The position numbers and the translations under genes were made by a program. 42,706 bases of DNA, from NCBI GenBank assembly GCA_016204695.1, contig JACQKD010000002.1:1-42706 (forward strand), in the 5' to 3' direction. Numbering within the stretch: position 1 is the first letter of the stretch; every line of letters begins with the position of its first letter. Under the pieces are notes generated by a model. The model saw nothing but the letters and a program-made list of their open reading frames with translations, was not told the DNA's origin and did no database searches. Shown piece after piece: positions 32,204-40,845 of this stretch. The DNA comes from Candidatus Kaiserbacteria bacterium (GTDB taxonomy: Bacteria > Patescibacteriota > Minisyncoccia > Phycocordibacterales > UBA918).

Positions 32204-33558
32204 TACTCTTGATGCTCGCGAATTAACGCAACAAACTGGTCGTTCCTTTGGTATTCATTCTGAAACATGCCAAACGATGCGAACGCCGGACTGAACAGGA
32301 GCACATCTCCGTCTTGCACAATCTCGAATGCTTCCGTCACGGCATCGCTAAGTGCAGTATACGGTCCGCGAATCCCAACACCACCTTTTTCTTTCAAAAC
32401 GGCATGAAGCCGGCCGGTACCGGTACCATCAATCAGCAGAACGTCTTTGCATGTCGCTCCTATCACCTTTACCAGCCGGTCGAGGTCAAGATTCTTTTCG
32501 GACCCGCCTGCGATTAACACGACTCGCCTCCCTTCGGGAGCAACCGCTTCGAGCGCCGCAATCGTCGCGTCCGGCGTCGTCGCATTGTTATCGTTGTATA
32601 TCTTCACGCCGTTGTGTTCGCCCAAGAATTCAAGCCGGCCGGGAAGCCCGGGAAACGTCTCGATGCCCGCGCGGATGACCTCGTCCTCAAGACCCATCGC
32701 GTGCAGTGCCGCGCGGGCAAGCGCGATGTTGCGGCGATTATGTACTCCCGGAAGCGGAAGCGCCCACTCATCCGGCACGAGCGATTCGTCGACCAGCACC
32801 ACTTCTTGCGGGAATGTCGCGCCGTGCGCTTTAGCGTACACTTCGGCACGCCCGAAGACCTCCGGTGTCGTCACGAACGTATCGCCCGACCCCTGGTGAA
32901 GAAATATCTGCGCTTTGTCCGAAAAATACTGCTCGCGGTCGTTTTTATAATAATTGAGATGGTCGTCGAGAAAGTTGGTAAACACCGCAACCTTCGGACT
33001 GATCTTCGATTCGCCGAAACCCTGCAACTGCCACGAGTCGAGCTCCAGTACCGCGACGCTGTCTTCTTTGACCTCATCCAGCAGGGCAAGATTTGACACT
33101 CCCCGCACATTCCCCCCGAGCAAGACACCGTCTCCGGTCGCGTGCGACAACACATGATGGATAAAGTGCGTCGTCGTAGACTTCCCCCGCGTGCCGGTAA
33201 CGCCGATAACCGGAATCCCCGAGAGTCGAGCAAAAAGCGCGGCGCTCATCTCAATCGGAATGCCGCATGCGCGCGCCTCGGCGATATACGGAGAATCGTT
33301 CGAAACGCCCGCGGCCTTGAGTATCATATCGCGACCGCGAAAATCCTCGAGACGATGCTCTCCGAGTACGTAGGTGATATTCGAAAACTCCGAAAGCTCT
33401 TCGAGCGAGGACGCAAGCTGTTCCTTCGTTTTTACGTCGGTGACGATAAGCTCCGCGCCGCATTTCGCGAGCGTCCGCACATCGCCAATCCCCCGCCCCA
33501 AAAGCCCCAGCCCCATGACGGTTATCTTCTTGCCTTTAAAATAATCGCAGTAGTTCAT
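32203..33558 (-). CDS. murD: UDP-N-acetylmuramoyl-L-alanine-D-glutamate ligase
   Basis: MurD adds D-Glu to UDP-MurNAc-L-Ala. The 451-residue protein has V-M-G-L-G-L-L-G-R-G for UDP binding, the ATP loop VTGTRGKSTTTHFIHH, NFLDDHLNYY, IYNDNNATTPDATIAAL and VLIAGGSEKNLDLDRL. It starts in an ATGA overlap with a 45-residue frame, and murC follows in a TAATG overlap. Confidence 0.97.
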   Translation of the reverse strand: MNYCDYFKGKKITVMGLGLLGRGIGDVRTLAKCGAELIVTDVKTKEQLASSLEELSEFSNITYVLGEHRLEDFRGRDMILKAAGVSNDSPYIAEARACGIPIEMSAALFARLSGIPVIGVTGTRGKSTTTHFIHHVLSHATGDGVLLGGNVRGVSNLALLDEVKEDSVAVLELDSWQLQGFGESKISPKVAVFTNFLDDHLNYYKNDREQYFSDKAQIFLHQGSGDTFVTTPEVFGRAEVYAKAHGATFPQEVVLVDESLVPDEWALPLPGVHNRRNIALARAALHAMGLEDEVIRAGIETFPGLPGRLEFLGEHNGVKIYNDNNATTPDATIAALEAVAPEGRRVVLIAGGSEKNLDLDRLVKVIGATCKDVLLIDGTGTGRLHAVLKEKGGVGIRGPYTALSDAVTEAFEIVQDGDVLLFSPAFASFGMFQNEYQRNDQFVALIREHQE

Positions 33559-33692
33559 GTTGCAGTCGTCCTAGCCCGCACTTCCCATCGCGGCATCCCC
33601 CACCAGTCTTTGTATGTGAGCCGCTTGCCAAGCAACAGGATAGACTGCGCAAAGACTCCGGCGATAAACGGCACGATCGTGCTTAATTCCAT
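33555..33692 (-). CDS. 45-residue small protein upstream of murD
   Basis: The ATG at 33690-33692 opens a 45-codon frame whose TGA overlaps the murD ATG (ATGA). The product has one hydrophobic segment (IVPFIAGVFAQSILLLG) and a Trp/Arg-rich tail (YKDWWGMPRWEVRAR). The coupling to murD is the main support. It may be a small membrane protein or a leader peptide that delivers ribosomes to murD. Confidence 0.55.
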   Translation of the reverse strand: MELSTIVPFIAGVFAQSILLLGKRLTYKDWWGMPRWEVRARTTAT

Positions 33693-33699
33693 AGCATAC

Positions 33700-34080
33700 C
33701 TACCCGCCCGAGAGAAAATACAGAGCGATAGTACCGACCAGTATGAGTATTCCCGCGATTGAAATCAAGCCGTCCTTTATGCGTACGCCGGTCGCCTTCC
33801 GGACAGCCTCCGCGATACACCCGTCCTCCGGCTTCCGATATGCCGGATCCGCCTGTTTGCGAAGATAGTGCTCAAGCTCTGTCGACGGACATTTCCCGAA
33901 CCAGGCAAACTGCGAAACAAGCACGACACCGATCAGCACGAGCTCATAGCGTGCGACCCCCGGCACAAAAAACTGGCCGATGAACCCTCCGACCACACAG
34001 AGCACCACGGCGAAATGAAATCGCCACAGAGCATCCGCCAACATGCGAAAAAAGCGTTTCGGGATTCTCCTATCCGCCAT
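33700..34080 (-). CDS. DUF2784-like small membrane protein
   Basis: The product is 126 residues from the ATG at 34080, where TATAAT ends 6 nt upstream; the frame is open further but overlaps the symporter gene. The pattern of H-F-A-V-V-L-C-V-V-G-G-F, then C-P-S-T-E-L-E-H-Y-L-R and a final helix, recalls DUF2784 proteins. The function of that family is unknown. Three membrane helices are expected. Confidence 0.75.
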   Translation of the reverse strand: MADRRIPKRFFRMLADALWRFHFAVVLCVVGGFIGQFFVPGVARYELVLIGVVLVSQFAWFGKCPSTELEHYLRKQADPAYRKPEDGCIAEAVRKATGVRIKDGLISIAGILILVGTIALYFLSGG

Positions 34081-34086
34081 CTGCGT

Positions 34087-34092
34087 ATTATA
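34087..34092 (-). promoter_or_regulatory. -10 element TATAAT inside the end of the symporter gene
   Basis: TATAAT ends 6 nt before the ATG at 34080 and overlaps the TAA stop of the symporter. Confidence 0.7.
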
Positions 34093-35431
34093 TCGCCACT
34101 TCCTTGCCCCGCCCGAATGTTTTTTGAAACACAACCAACGATACGAGCGCCACCGGCAGAGAGATGACTGCCGTCTCGGGCGTAAGAACCCCGGCGACAA
34201 ACATTACAAGAACGCTCCCAAAACCGAGTACGAGGCTCCAAAACACTGCCTCTTCTTTGAGCTTCCAATAGAGCGATCCGAAGACAACCGGAAAGAGCAT
34301 AAGATTCAAACTCGCAAATGAGAACCCGAGCGCCAGTATGTCTTGGTAGAAAATCGCGACCGCGACCGCGCATGCGATGAACGCAACAAGGGAAAGTCGT
34401 GTCATTTTTCGCATTGATCCTTCGCTATATCGGCGAGTGTAGTTTTTGAGATCGCGCGTGACGATTGACGAAAGCGTAAATGTCATGGTGTCCGACGACG
34501 AGAGCGCCACCGCATACAGGAGCACCAATCCGAATTCCTTGAGACCAAACGGCAAAAGCTGTGAGAAACCGACGATCAGAGCGTCCTCCGGCAGAATGTT
34601 CGGAAAGAATACTTTCGTGGACAAACCTATCACACTGATCACCACGCCGAGCGCCAATAGAATGATCACCGCATAATTGAGTCCGCGCCGCAGATTGCGT
34701 TCGTCTCTTGTTGCGAACGTCCTCTGCCAAAGGTCGGGACTTATCATCGCTCCGAAACCGGCGAGTATGAGAAACCCAAGGATGTTCCCTGCGCCCATAG
34801 CTCCGAGATTAAGTTCGGAAGTCGGAATCGTGGTCTTATTAAAAAGAAACAGAGCGACCGTGACGCTCATGAGGAATGCGACCACGAGTTGGAAAAAGTC
34901 GGTGCGCACCACCGCCTTGAACCCCGCAAGCACGAGATAGGAGGCCACAATGAGTCCCCCGATAGCCGCCGATACCGCATACGAAACGGGAAAGATAGCC
35001 GACAATATCTTCGAGCTGATGATGAGATTGACCACAAGCAGAAGAAAAAACTCCAGTATAAGGATGGCCGAAAACATCATTCCGTTGCGTTTCCCCAGTA
35101 CTCTGAAAAAATATTCCGGCATCGAATACACCTTCAACTCATCGGCTTTCTGTTTTATGCGCCACGCATATTTTTTCAGGAGCAATAGGCCAATGCATGC
35201 TCCCACGAAAATCCAGATCGCGGAAAAGCCGTACTGGTAGACGTACGCGATGTATATCGCAAGGGTCGCACCATCGAACATTCCGGCGCTCATGGTTGCG
35301 GCCACTTGTGCGCCTTCCACTTTGCGTTCGGCAATCATGAAATCCTCCTCGGTCTCCTTCCGTGAGGAGACAATGCCGATCGCCAGTACGATTGCCGCGT
35401 ACAACACAAAAAATATCATCGAGAGTTCCAT
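34088..35431 (-). CDS. Sodium:solute symporter (SSS) family transporter
   Basis: The product is 447 residues with about twelve or thirteen helices. The N-terminal ATMSAGMFDGATLAIYIAYVYQYGFSAIW region and GFGAMISPDLWQRTFATRDERNLRRGL are SSS (LeuT-fold) signatures, and the conserved S-S-D in VALSSSDTMTF probably contributes to the Na2 site. It is shorter than the 480-550 residues of most relatives. The solute cannot be told from sequence. TGC-TATCAT ends 6 nt before the ATG. Confidence 0.93.
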   Translation of the reverse strand: MELSMIFFVLYAAIVLAIGIVSSRKETEEDFMIAERKVEGAQVAATMSAGMFDGATLAIYIAYVYQYGFSAIWIFVGACIGLLLLKKYAWRIKQKADELKVYSMPEYFFRVLGKRNGMMFSAILILEFFLLLVVNLIISSKILSAIFPVSYAVSAAIGGLIVASYLVLAGFKAVVRTDFFQLVVAFLMSVTVALFLFNKTTIPTSELNLGAMGAGNILGFLILAGFGAMISPDLWQRTFATRDERNLRRGLNYAVIILLALGVVISVIGLSTKVFFPNILPEDALIVGFSQLLPFGLKEFGLVLLYAVALSSSDTMTFTLSSIVTRDLKNYTRRYSEGSMRKMTRLSLVAFIACAVAVAIFYQDILALGFSFASLNLMLFPVVFGSLYWKLKEEAVFWSLVLGFGSVLVMFVAGVLTPETAVISLPVALVSLVVFQKTFGRGKEVAI

Positions 35432-35437
35432 ATCTAA

Positions 35438-35443
35438 ATGATA
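35438..35443 (-). promoter_or_regulatory. Extended -10 TGC-TATCAT of the symporter gene
   Basis: TATCAT preceded by TGC on the minus strand ends 6 nt before the ATG. Confidence 0.6.
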
Positions 35444-35484
35444 GCAACAAACAGAGCGATTGCACGCCCTCCGCGCGGCACATT

Positions 35485-35522
35485 ATAAAAGCGGAGGCGG
35501 CGACATCATGATCGCCGCCTCC
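35485..35522 (-). terminator. Intrinsic terminator containing the stop of the 35506-35934 frame
   Basis: GGAGGCGGCGA and its complement (35493-35503 and 35512-35522) form an 11-bp stem followed on the minus strand by GCTTTTAT. The stop codon 35506-35508 lies in the loop, as in the obg terminator. Confidence 0.8.
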
Positions 35523-35934
35523 AAGACCACTCCCGTCGATACCTATCGACCGAAATGATCGAAAAGCTAAAAGCCGCCCTCCTTGTTACCTTCAGGAAGG
35601 TATTGAAGTACTCCACTGCCCGCTTTACAAAAGCAAACAAAAAGAAGCGCGCCGACACCCGGAACTCCCGTTCCCGTCGAGCATAAGCGGGAGAGACTCT
35701 CCGCAAGACGAACAGTATCGTGTACGCGACGCGCAAGCTAATACCAAGCGTCGAAGCGTTACGAACACTGATTCGTGGAGTGATCACATATATGTCCAAC
35801 CACCATGTAATCCCTCCGCCGAATAGCGTACCCGCCAAGAGTTGTTCCAGAACGCGGAACGTGACACCCCAGACGAGAGACGCGACCGGGTACCACGCCA
35901 GTGCTCGCAAGAAAACTATCCACAATGCTCGCAC
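35506..35934 (-). CDS. Possible small membrane protein, unknown
   Basis: The 142-residue frame starts with GTG. It has two hydrophobic segments (WIVFLRALAWYPVASLVWGVTF and a weaker one near TWWLDIYVI), then a basic, aromatic C-terminal half. No family is recognised. Its stop lies in a strong terminator, which supports a transcript here. The alternative is that the terminator serves a non-coding RNA and the frame is chance. Confidence 0.45.
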   Translation of the reverse strand: MRALWIVFLRALAWYPVASLVWGVTFRVLEQLLAGTLFGGGITWWLDIYVITPRISVRNASTLGISLRVAYTILFVLRRVSPAYARREREFRVSARFFLFAFVKRAVEYFNTFLKVTRRAAFSFSIISVDRYRREWSWRRRS

Positions 35935-36033
35935 TTTTCACCCCCCCCTTCATCTCGGGACGTACATCTAGGTTCTGATCATAGCGTAAAAATGGCCGTT
36001 ATCAACGACTGTTTTCTAATGCTGTATTTTTGC

Positions 36034-36039
36034 TACACT
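36034..36039 (+). promoter_or_regulatory. Extended -10 TGC-TACACT, leaderless spacing
   Basis: TACACT preceded by TGC ends 6 nt before the ATG at 36046. Confidence 0.6.
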
Positions 36040-36045
36040 CGACGT

Positions 36046-37389
36046 ATGAACGAAAACACCAATTCCCCGCAATCAAACCAGCCAAAACCACGTCGGTTAC
36101 ATTCGAAACCAATGTTTGTCGGCGTTTTATTCCTTGCCGTTGTGGTTGTAGCTCTCCTGATTTACCGATGGCCGTCCGCAAAAAATAGCGTTTTGCCGAC
36201 GGCGGATACTCAACAAAATGTAACAACGAGTGACGACGGCGGTTTGCACGTGTACTACTACACCGTCGACGACTCGTCGCAACAGAACACCCGGTACAAC
36301 ATTTTCAAAGTGTCTCCGGATTTGGGAAAGCCCGATACGGCCACACATTCCTTTAGCATCATGGGGCGGTATCCATCGGTCGTCACCGACTCATGGAAAA
36401 AGGACACAATGTTATTCGTATCAAATGCGGAAACGCAAGCGATCATCTCTTCCGTTGATGTTTCCGCGCAAGATTCGCAACCCCAAACAGTACTGGCCGT
36501 TCCTCTTGATACGACAGAAAATGAAAGGGTTGCGGACGCAAGATTTGTCGATGGCGGAACGGCAATTGCCTTCATCATTGCGGATGGCAGGAACGAACGA
36601 GCGGAAAACTCCGTTTTGCATATTGTTTCATTGCAAGATCAGTCCAAAACAGAAAGGTATCCGTTAAGCGAAAAAAGCCCGCTGTACGCGGGTTTCGGAT
36701 TTTTGGTCGCCACGCCGGATAGTCACGCGATATACCTTCACGAAACCGGGGGCGACGGCGGATTCATCTGGTCACAGTGGTACAATGTCGACCGCACGAC
36801 AAAAACGGTCAAAAAAATGGAGGGGTTGCCGCCGATCCCACAAGGAGAAGAGAATCCGACCGCCTCCACTTTCAGTCCGGATCGGACCAAATTGGCATAC
36901 GCGGATTTTTCCGCGGTCGTTGATCCCGATGATGTAGGTCAAGAATATGAAGAGGGACAGTACGGCCGATGTTTACGTTTCGACACAAACCTGTTGCAAA
37001 AATACGCGTCATTCGGCGGAACCGTACTGGTGCGGGATTTGCGCACAGGAGCAACAAATGAAATCTTCCGGAATCTTTCCTATCAGGATAACTTTTGTAA
37101 AAATGTCGGAAACCGCATCATTTCCCTGCGATGGTTGGATGATTCCCTTCTCGCATTCGAGACGATTGACGGCGTATACGCAATCGATGTGAATTCCAAA
37201 CAGCGAAAAACTCTTTTCACTTTCGAGGAAACGGTATCGCCGGGACAACAGACACGGCCGGCACTGTTGTCCATACAGCAACCTTTTATCATCTTCTCCG
37301 ATCGAAGTATCGTACAAACCGGTACCAATAAACGACTGGAGCTTGTCACTCCCGACGCACAGCAAGGATATTTCTTTGTCTCTGAATGA
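36046..37389 (+). CDS. Membrane-anchored, beta-propeller-like surface protein
   Basis: The product is 447 residues from the ATG at 36046 (the frame is open upstream but no promoter supports it). An N-terminal anchor (MFVGVLFLAVVVVALLIY) follows a short Asn/Pro-rich cytoplasmic tail. The rest is beta-rich, with repeats recalling WD40/TolB-like propeller blades (SPDRTKLAYADFS, ADARFVDGGTAIAFI, ISLRWLDDSLLAFETIDGVYAID). No catalytic motif is seen. It probably forms an outer scaffold. Confidence 0.8.
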   Translation: MNENTNSPQSNQPKPRRLHSKPMFVGVLFLAVVVVALLIYRWPSAKNSVLPTADTQQNVTTSDDGGLHVYYYTVDDSSQQNTRYNIFKVSPDLGKPDTATHSFSIMGRYPSVVTDSWKKDTMLFVSNAETQAIISSVDVSAQDSQPQTVLAVPLDTTENERVADARFVDGGTAIAFIIADGRNERAENSVLHIVSLQDQSKTERYPLSEKSPLYAGFGFLVATPDSHAIYLHETGGDGGFIWSQWYNVDRTTKTVKKMEGLPPIPQGEENPTASTFSPDRTKLAYADFSAVVDPDDVGQEYEEGQYGRCLRFDTNLLQKYASFGGTVLVRDLRTGATNEIFRNLSYQDNFCKNVGNRIISLRWLDDSLLAFETIDGVYAIDVNSKQRKTLFTFEETVSPGQQTRPALLSIQQPFIIFSDRSIVQTGTNKRLELVTPDAQQGYFFVSE

Positions 37390-37514
37390 TGAGGAGACCA
37401 GCCACATTCCTCCCTGCAGGAGCAGTACACCTTGTAGCTCTTTTTGTTCCGCAAAGCTCACAAGGTCATACGGAAGCTCCAAGTTGTTCGCTTCCTCTCA
37501 CTTCGTTCGTCCTG

Positions 37515-37596
37515 TGGGCGTGGGGAGACTCGAACTCCCACGGGTTGCCCCATGCGCACCTGAAGCGCACGTGTATACCAATTTCACCACACGCCC
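37515..37596 (-). tRNA. tRNA-Leu (anticodon CAG)
   Basis: The 82-nt minus-strand gene folds into a class II cloverleaf. The acceptor GGGCGTG pairs with CACGCCC and A is the discriminator. The anticodon stem TGCGC/GCGCA has the loop TTCAGGT (anticodon CAG). The long variable arm is TGGGGCAACCCGT and the T arm GGGAGTTCGAGTCTCCC. CCA is not encoded. TATAGT lies about 13 nt upstream. Confidence 0.95.
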
Positions 37597-37671
37597 ATAG
37601 CTGTCATACTATATACCAAACGCGAGGTTTTGAAAGTTTCGAGCGATCGATCCGTTATCACCTTTACAACC

Positions 37672-39519
37672 ATGGCCGGAATGAACCCAATGTTTTCTCA
37701 TGTTATCGCGCTCTCGGCAATAGCGGCGGTTTTCGCGAGCATCCCCGTTCCGATCCTCGCCGCCGGGAACGAAATCCACTACCAGTCGATCGAGTCGGTG
37801 CGGGGTGACACCGCGATTGTCGCCGACCATAGCCCCGGGGGGAACGCGCGGTACACATGCAGCACCGAGAAAGGCGATTGCACCAAACTGAAGAAGGGTA
37901 CATCAGTATTACCCGAAATACAAGGAAAGACCGATTATCTGGCAAGCAAGGACGGTTCGTATGGCGTTCGTGAAAAAACGTCACGTTCAAAAGGCCGGAC
38001 GCGCACGACATTTACCATCTACGACATCAGCGGCGACTCGCCGAAGGAGGTCGGGTCGCTTTCCGTAACAGGGAATGTGATCAAGAAAGCGTTTTCGGGA
38101 GATGAAGATACGTTCGTTGTGGTAACGAACGACAGCACGGTGACAAGCTACGACATACCGACGAAAAAAAGCCGGACGATCCTGACGCTTACGGCCGACA
38201 TTCCCTTCTTCAACGTCTCATACAAAGGATCGTATATCAGCGCATACAACTACGACACCAAGACCCACCGTATATGGAACACCAAGACCGGTACACTCAT
38301 TGAGCTCAAAGGGACACCGGGCTACGTCGAATTTTCCGAATCCGAAGACGAGGCGGCCTTCCCGACCGATGATGACGGATTTAAAAATCTTATGATCGCT
38401 TCCGGCTTTGGCGACGGGTCGACGCAGATCGCTTCCGCCGCCTCCGGCAGATACCTTGTCGAGGATTATCTCTATGTCGGCGACACGCTATACTATCTCG
38501 CCAACAAAGCATCGCCCCTGTCGTGGAATCTCTACGCGCGTGAAGGAGACTCCGTCGTGGCAACCGGCGTGTCCTACGGCGAATACCTCAAGCGGGTCGA
38601 CGGCAAACTCGCCTACATCAAGATCGAGGGGAAAAACGCAAACGTCTATCTCTACGACCCGAAGTCGGAAAAACACGTTCGGCTTGCGGCCGCGCCATCC
38701 TCATCCGCAACCGCCGGCATCGAGCGGGAAGAGACGACGATTGCGGGACGAAGCGCGGCGCTCCTGACTCCGCTCTCGGCCGCAAAAAGCCGCTCTCGGA
38801 AGCCCAACCTGTTCTTGTGGCTCCACGGCGGCCCGCAACGCCAGACCTCGGTCGGATATCACCCCTACCTTTCATACGCGGTCTATGACGAACTTCTCGA
38901 ACGACTCGCATCGGCGGGAAACTATGTGCTGAAACTCGATTACTCGGGTAGCTGGGGATACGGTCAAGATTTCATCAATATGCTCGACCGGAACGTCGGC
39001 GTCGTTGAAATCGCTGATGTCAAAAATGCCATTGAGAAGTTTGCCAAGGATCATGACATCGAACACACGTATCTTATCGGCAACAGCTACGGCGGGTATA
39101 TGGCGATGAAGGGAGTCAATGATCTTACCGACACAGTCGACGGTATGGTTTCCATAAACGGCGTCTCCGACTGGGAGGAATTGATTCGCAGGATTCCCTC
39201 TTCTCCTTTTCGCGAGCTCTTTGACGGTGTGCCCGGCGGCGTAAACGGCACCCTTTATGCAAACGCATCCACCGTCTCCCACAGTGACAAAATTTCAAAA
39301 GATACGCCGCTTCTGGTGCTCTATGGCACTGCGGACAACATGGTTCCTACATGGCAGTCGACGGACTACACAGCCTTCATGAAAGCGCATGACAAGAACA
39401 TCATACTCAAGCAACTCAAGGGCGAAAAACACGTGCTCGAAAAGCGCAGTACGCTGACAACGCTCTGCAAGTCGGTCGTGAATGCACTTTCACTCACCGG
39501 CATATCGTGCTCAAAATAA
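37672..39519 (+). CDS. Secreted prolyl oligopeptidase family (S9) peptidase
   Basis: The product is 615 residues from the ATG at 37672; an upstream TTG at 37630 is possible. A signal peptide (FSHVIALSAIAAVFASIPVPILAA) is followed by a beta-propeller region to about 350. The alpha/beta-hydrolase domain then starts with LFLWLHGGPQ. The triad is Ser472 in GNSYGG, Asp555 in GTADNMV and His587 in GEKHVL. In family terms it would cleave peptides after proline or alanine outside the membrane. Its substrate is unknown. Confidence 0.93.
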   Translation: MAGMNPMFSHVIALSAIAAVFASIPVPILAAGNEIHYQSIESVRGDTAIVADHSPGGNARYTCSTEKGDCTKLKKGTSVLPEIQGKTDYLASKDGSYGVREKTSRSKGRTRTTFTIYDISGDSPKEVGSLSVTGNVIKKAFSGDEDTFVVVTNDSTVTSYDIPTKKSRTILTLTADIPFFNVSYKGSYISAYNYDTKTHRIWNTKTGTLIELKGTPGYVEFSESEDEAAFPTDDDGFKNLMIASGFGDGSTQIASAASGRYLVEDYLYVGDTLYYLANKASPLSWNLYAREGDSVVATGVSYGEYLKRVDGKLAYIKIEGKNANVYLYDPKSEKHVRLAAAPSSSATAGIEREETTIAGRSAALLTPLSAAKSRSRKPNLFLWLHGGPQRQTSVGYHPYLSYAVYDELLERLASAGNYVLKLDYSGSWGYGQDFINMLDRNVGVVEIADVKNAIEKFAKDHDIEHTYLIGNSYGGYMAMKGVNDLTDTVDGMVSINGVSDWEELIRRIPSSPFRELFDGVPGGVNGTLYANASTVSHSDKISKDTPLLVLYGTADNMVPTWQSTDYTAFMKAHDKNIILKQLKGEKHVLEKRSTLTTLCKSVVNALSLTGISCSK

Positions 39520-39537
39520 AGCAGGGGGTGGGAATGG

Positions 39538-39543
39538 TACACT
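39538..39543 (+). promoter_or_regulatory. Extended -10 TGG-TACACT, leaderless spacing
   Basis: TACACT preceded by TGG ends 6 nt before the ATG at 39550. Confidence 0.6.
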
Positions 39544-39549
39544 GACAAC

Positions 39550-40116
39550 ATGAACACGCGAATATTCAAAACCGCCGCAAGCGTCGTGTTTATCTTGCTC
39601 GTCATGGTCGGCTCTTTTGCGCTTGCGCATATTCTCAAGGACAGCGAAGTGGCGCGGTCGACCATTGAGCAGTTCGGCTACCGGGGCATGTTCGTCATCG
39701 CCGTGGTGACGGGGCTCAATCTCTTCATTCCCATTCCGGCGGCCACATTCGCACCGGTATTCGTCTCGGCCGGATTCCCGCTCCCGGCCATCATCGTGGT
39801 ACTGACCGCAGGTACGCTCGTTGCCGACATCGTCGGTTATCTTATCGGCGTAAGCGGGAGACACATCGCGCGGCACGCGCACCCCGGGCTTGAAGCGCGG
39901 ATCGAATCGTTCGCTCGCGTGCACCACAGTCTTGTCGTGCCGCTCGTCTTCCTCTCCTCCGCATTCGCGCCCTTCCCGAACGAAGTTGTGCTTATCCCGC
40001 TCGCATTCATCGGCATCCGATTCCGAATACTCTTCTTGCCGCTCCTTGCCGGAACTATCGTCTACAACACCCTCATCGCCTACGGCCTAACCGGCACATT
40101 CGAGTATTTCTTTTGA
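39550..40116 (+). CDS. DedA/VTT-domain membrane protein
   Basis: The product is 188 residues with five or six helices. GYRGMFVIAVVTGLNLFIPIPAATFAPVFVSAGFPL and FAPFPNEVVLIPLAFIGI fit the VTT (SNARE-associated) domain of DedA-like proteins, some of which recycle undecaprenyl phosphate or other lipids between leaflets. A role in lipid-carrier turnover for the glycan and murein genes here is plausible but not shown. Confidence 0.85.
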   Translation: MNTRIFKTAASVVFILLVMVGSFALAHILKDSEVARSTIEQFGYRGMFVIAVVTGLNLFIPIPAATFAPVFVSAGFPLPAIIVVLTAGTLVADIVGYLIGVSGRHIARHAHPGLEARIESFARVHHSLVVPLVFLSSAFAPFPNEVVLIPLAFIGIRFRILFLPLLAGTIVYNTLIAYGLTGTFEYFF

Positions 40117-40131
40117 ATCCTTGCGTGCATT

Positions 40132-40686
40132 TTACGGGACACAAGGTTTCCACTGGTATCCTTGGCGTATACGCTCTTGGAGTATGACACCAAAGGGTCC
40201 TCCTCCTTCACGTTCGAGCATTTCTTCAATCGACATTGTACGCTGTGGGTGATAATAGATCGCCAGATCGTCTTCCACAATATTGACTTGGTTTAAAGAT
40301 GAATCCCATTCGATTTGAGAGCAACTTCGTTGCTGCACAAGAGCCTCTTGTGCCGAACGCGCTTTTAGTTCGGCGCTTTTAGATGGATAGGTGAGGAGAA
40401 TAAACACCGCATAGCCAAGAAGAGAAAAAACGATCATTACGATTTGCACCCTTCGTACCGCTTTTACAGCAAGCCCGAACGTACCGCCTATCCACGCGCA
40501 GACATACCAAATCGCGACACATGGATAAAAAAGAATATTGAACCAAAGCAACGCCCCATAGAACACTAGCGGATACAGAAAGAATGCCCCATGGATAAGG
40601 CTTGCAAAGAAACCCAAGAGTAAGAAATGAAAGACACTTAGTACCAGGAGCGGTACTGCCAACAAAAGAACTTTTTTGCGAGTCAT
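40132..40686 (-). CDS. Four-helix membrane protein with soluble C-terminal part
   Basis: The product is 184 residues: four hydrophobic segments within 1-100, then a soluble region with two Cys (S-C-S-Q-I-E, K-P-C-V-P). No family is recognised. TATACT ends 8 nt before the ATG. The gene is more AT-rich than the DedA-like gene it faces. Confidence 0.8.
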   Translation of the reverse strand: MTRKKVLLLAVPLLVLSVFHFLLLGFFASLIHGAFFLYPLVFYGALLWFNILFYPCVAIWYVCAWIGGTFGLAVKAVRRVQIVMIVFSLLGYAVFILLTYPSKSAELKARSAQEALVQQRSCSQIEWDSSLNQVNIVEDDLAIYYHPQRTMSIEEMLEREGGGPFGVILQERIRQGYQWKPCVP

Positions 40687-40694
40687 GCAGTGCC

Positions 40695-40700
40695 AGTATA
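40695..40700 (-). promoter_or_regulatory. -10 element TATACT, leaderless spacing
   Basis: TATACT on the minus strand ends 8 nt before the ATG at 40686; tRNA-Ile lies just upstream. Confidence 0.6.
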
Positions 40701-40711
40701 CCTTATTTTTG

Positions 40712-40784
40712 TGCGCGCTCTTGGGTTCGAACCAAGGACCTTTCGAGTATCAGTCGAATGCTCTACCAACTGAGCTAAGCGCGC
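40712..40784 (-). tRNA. tRNA-Ile (anticodon GAT)
   Basis: The 73-nt minus-strand cloverleaf has acceptor GCGCGCT/AGCGCGC with discriminator A. The D arm is TAGCTCAGTTGGTAGAGCA, the anticodon stem-loop TTCGA-CTGATAC-TCGAA (anticodon GAT), and the T arm CTTGGTTCGAACCCAAG. CCA is not encoded. It lies about 700 bp downstream of the 16S gene on the same strand, the tRNA that in classical rRNA operons sits in the 16S-23S spacer. Confidence 0.96.
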
Positions 40785-40832
40785 TCGCGATGGCTCATAC
40801 TATACCAGAATTTGATGCCGTATCAAAGATGG

Positions 40833-40838
40833 TATGAT
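40833..40838 (+). promoter_or_regulatory. Extended -10 TGG-TATGAT, leaderless spacing
   Basis: TATGAT preceded by TGG ends 7 nt before the ATG at 40846, with TTGATG 15 nt upstream as a possible -35. Confidence 0.65.
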
Positions 40839-40845
40839 GGAGGGC

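Noticed and set aside
35955-35980. Another copy of the MITE-like end (TAGGTTCT)
   Set aside because: Only about eight bases match and the rest of the terminal repeat is absent; likely chance.
35842-36045. Upstream extension of the beta-propeller-like gene
   Set aside because: The sequence has no membrane or domain features, and the promoter at 36034-36039 fixes the start at 36046.
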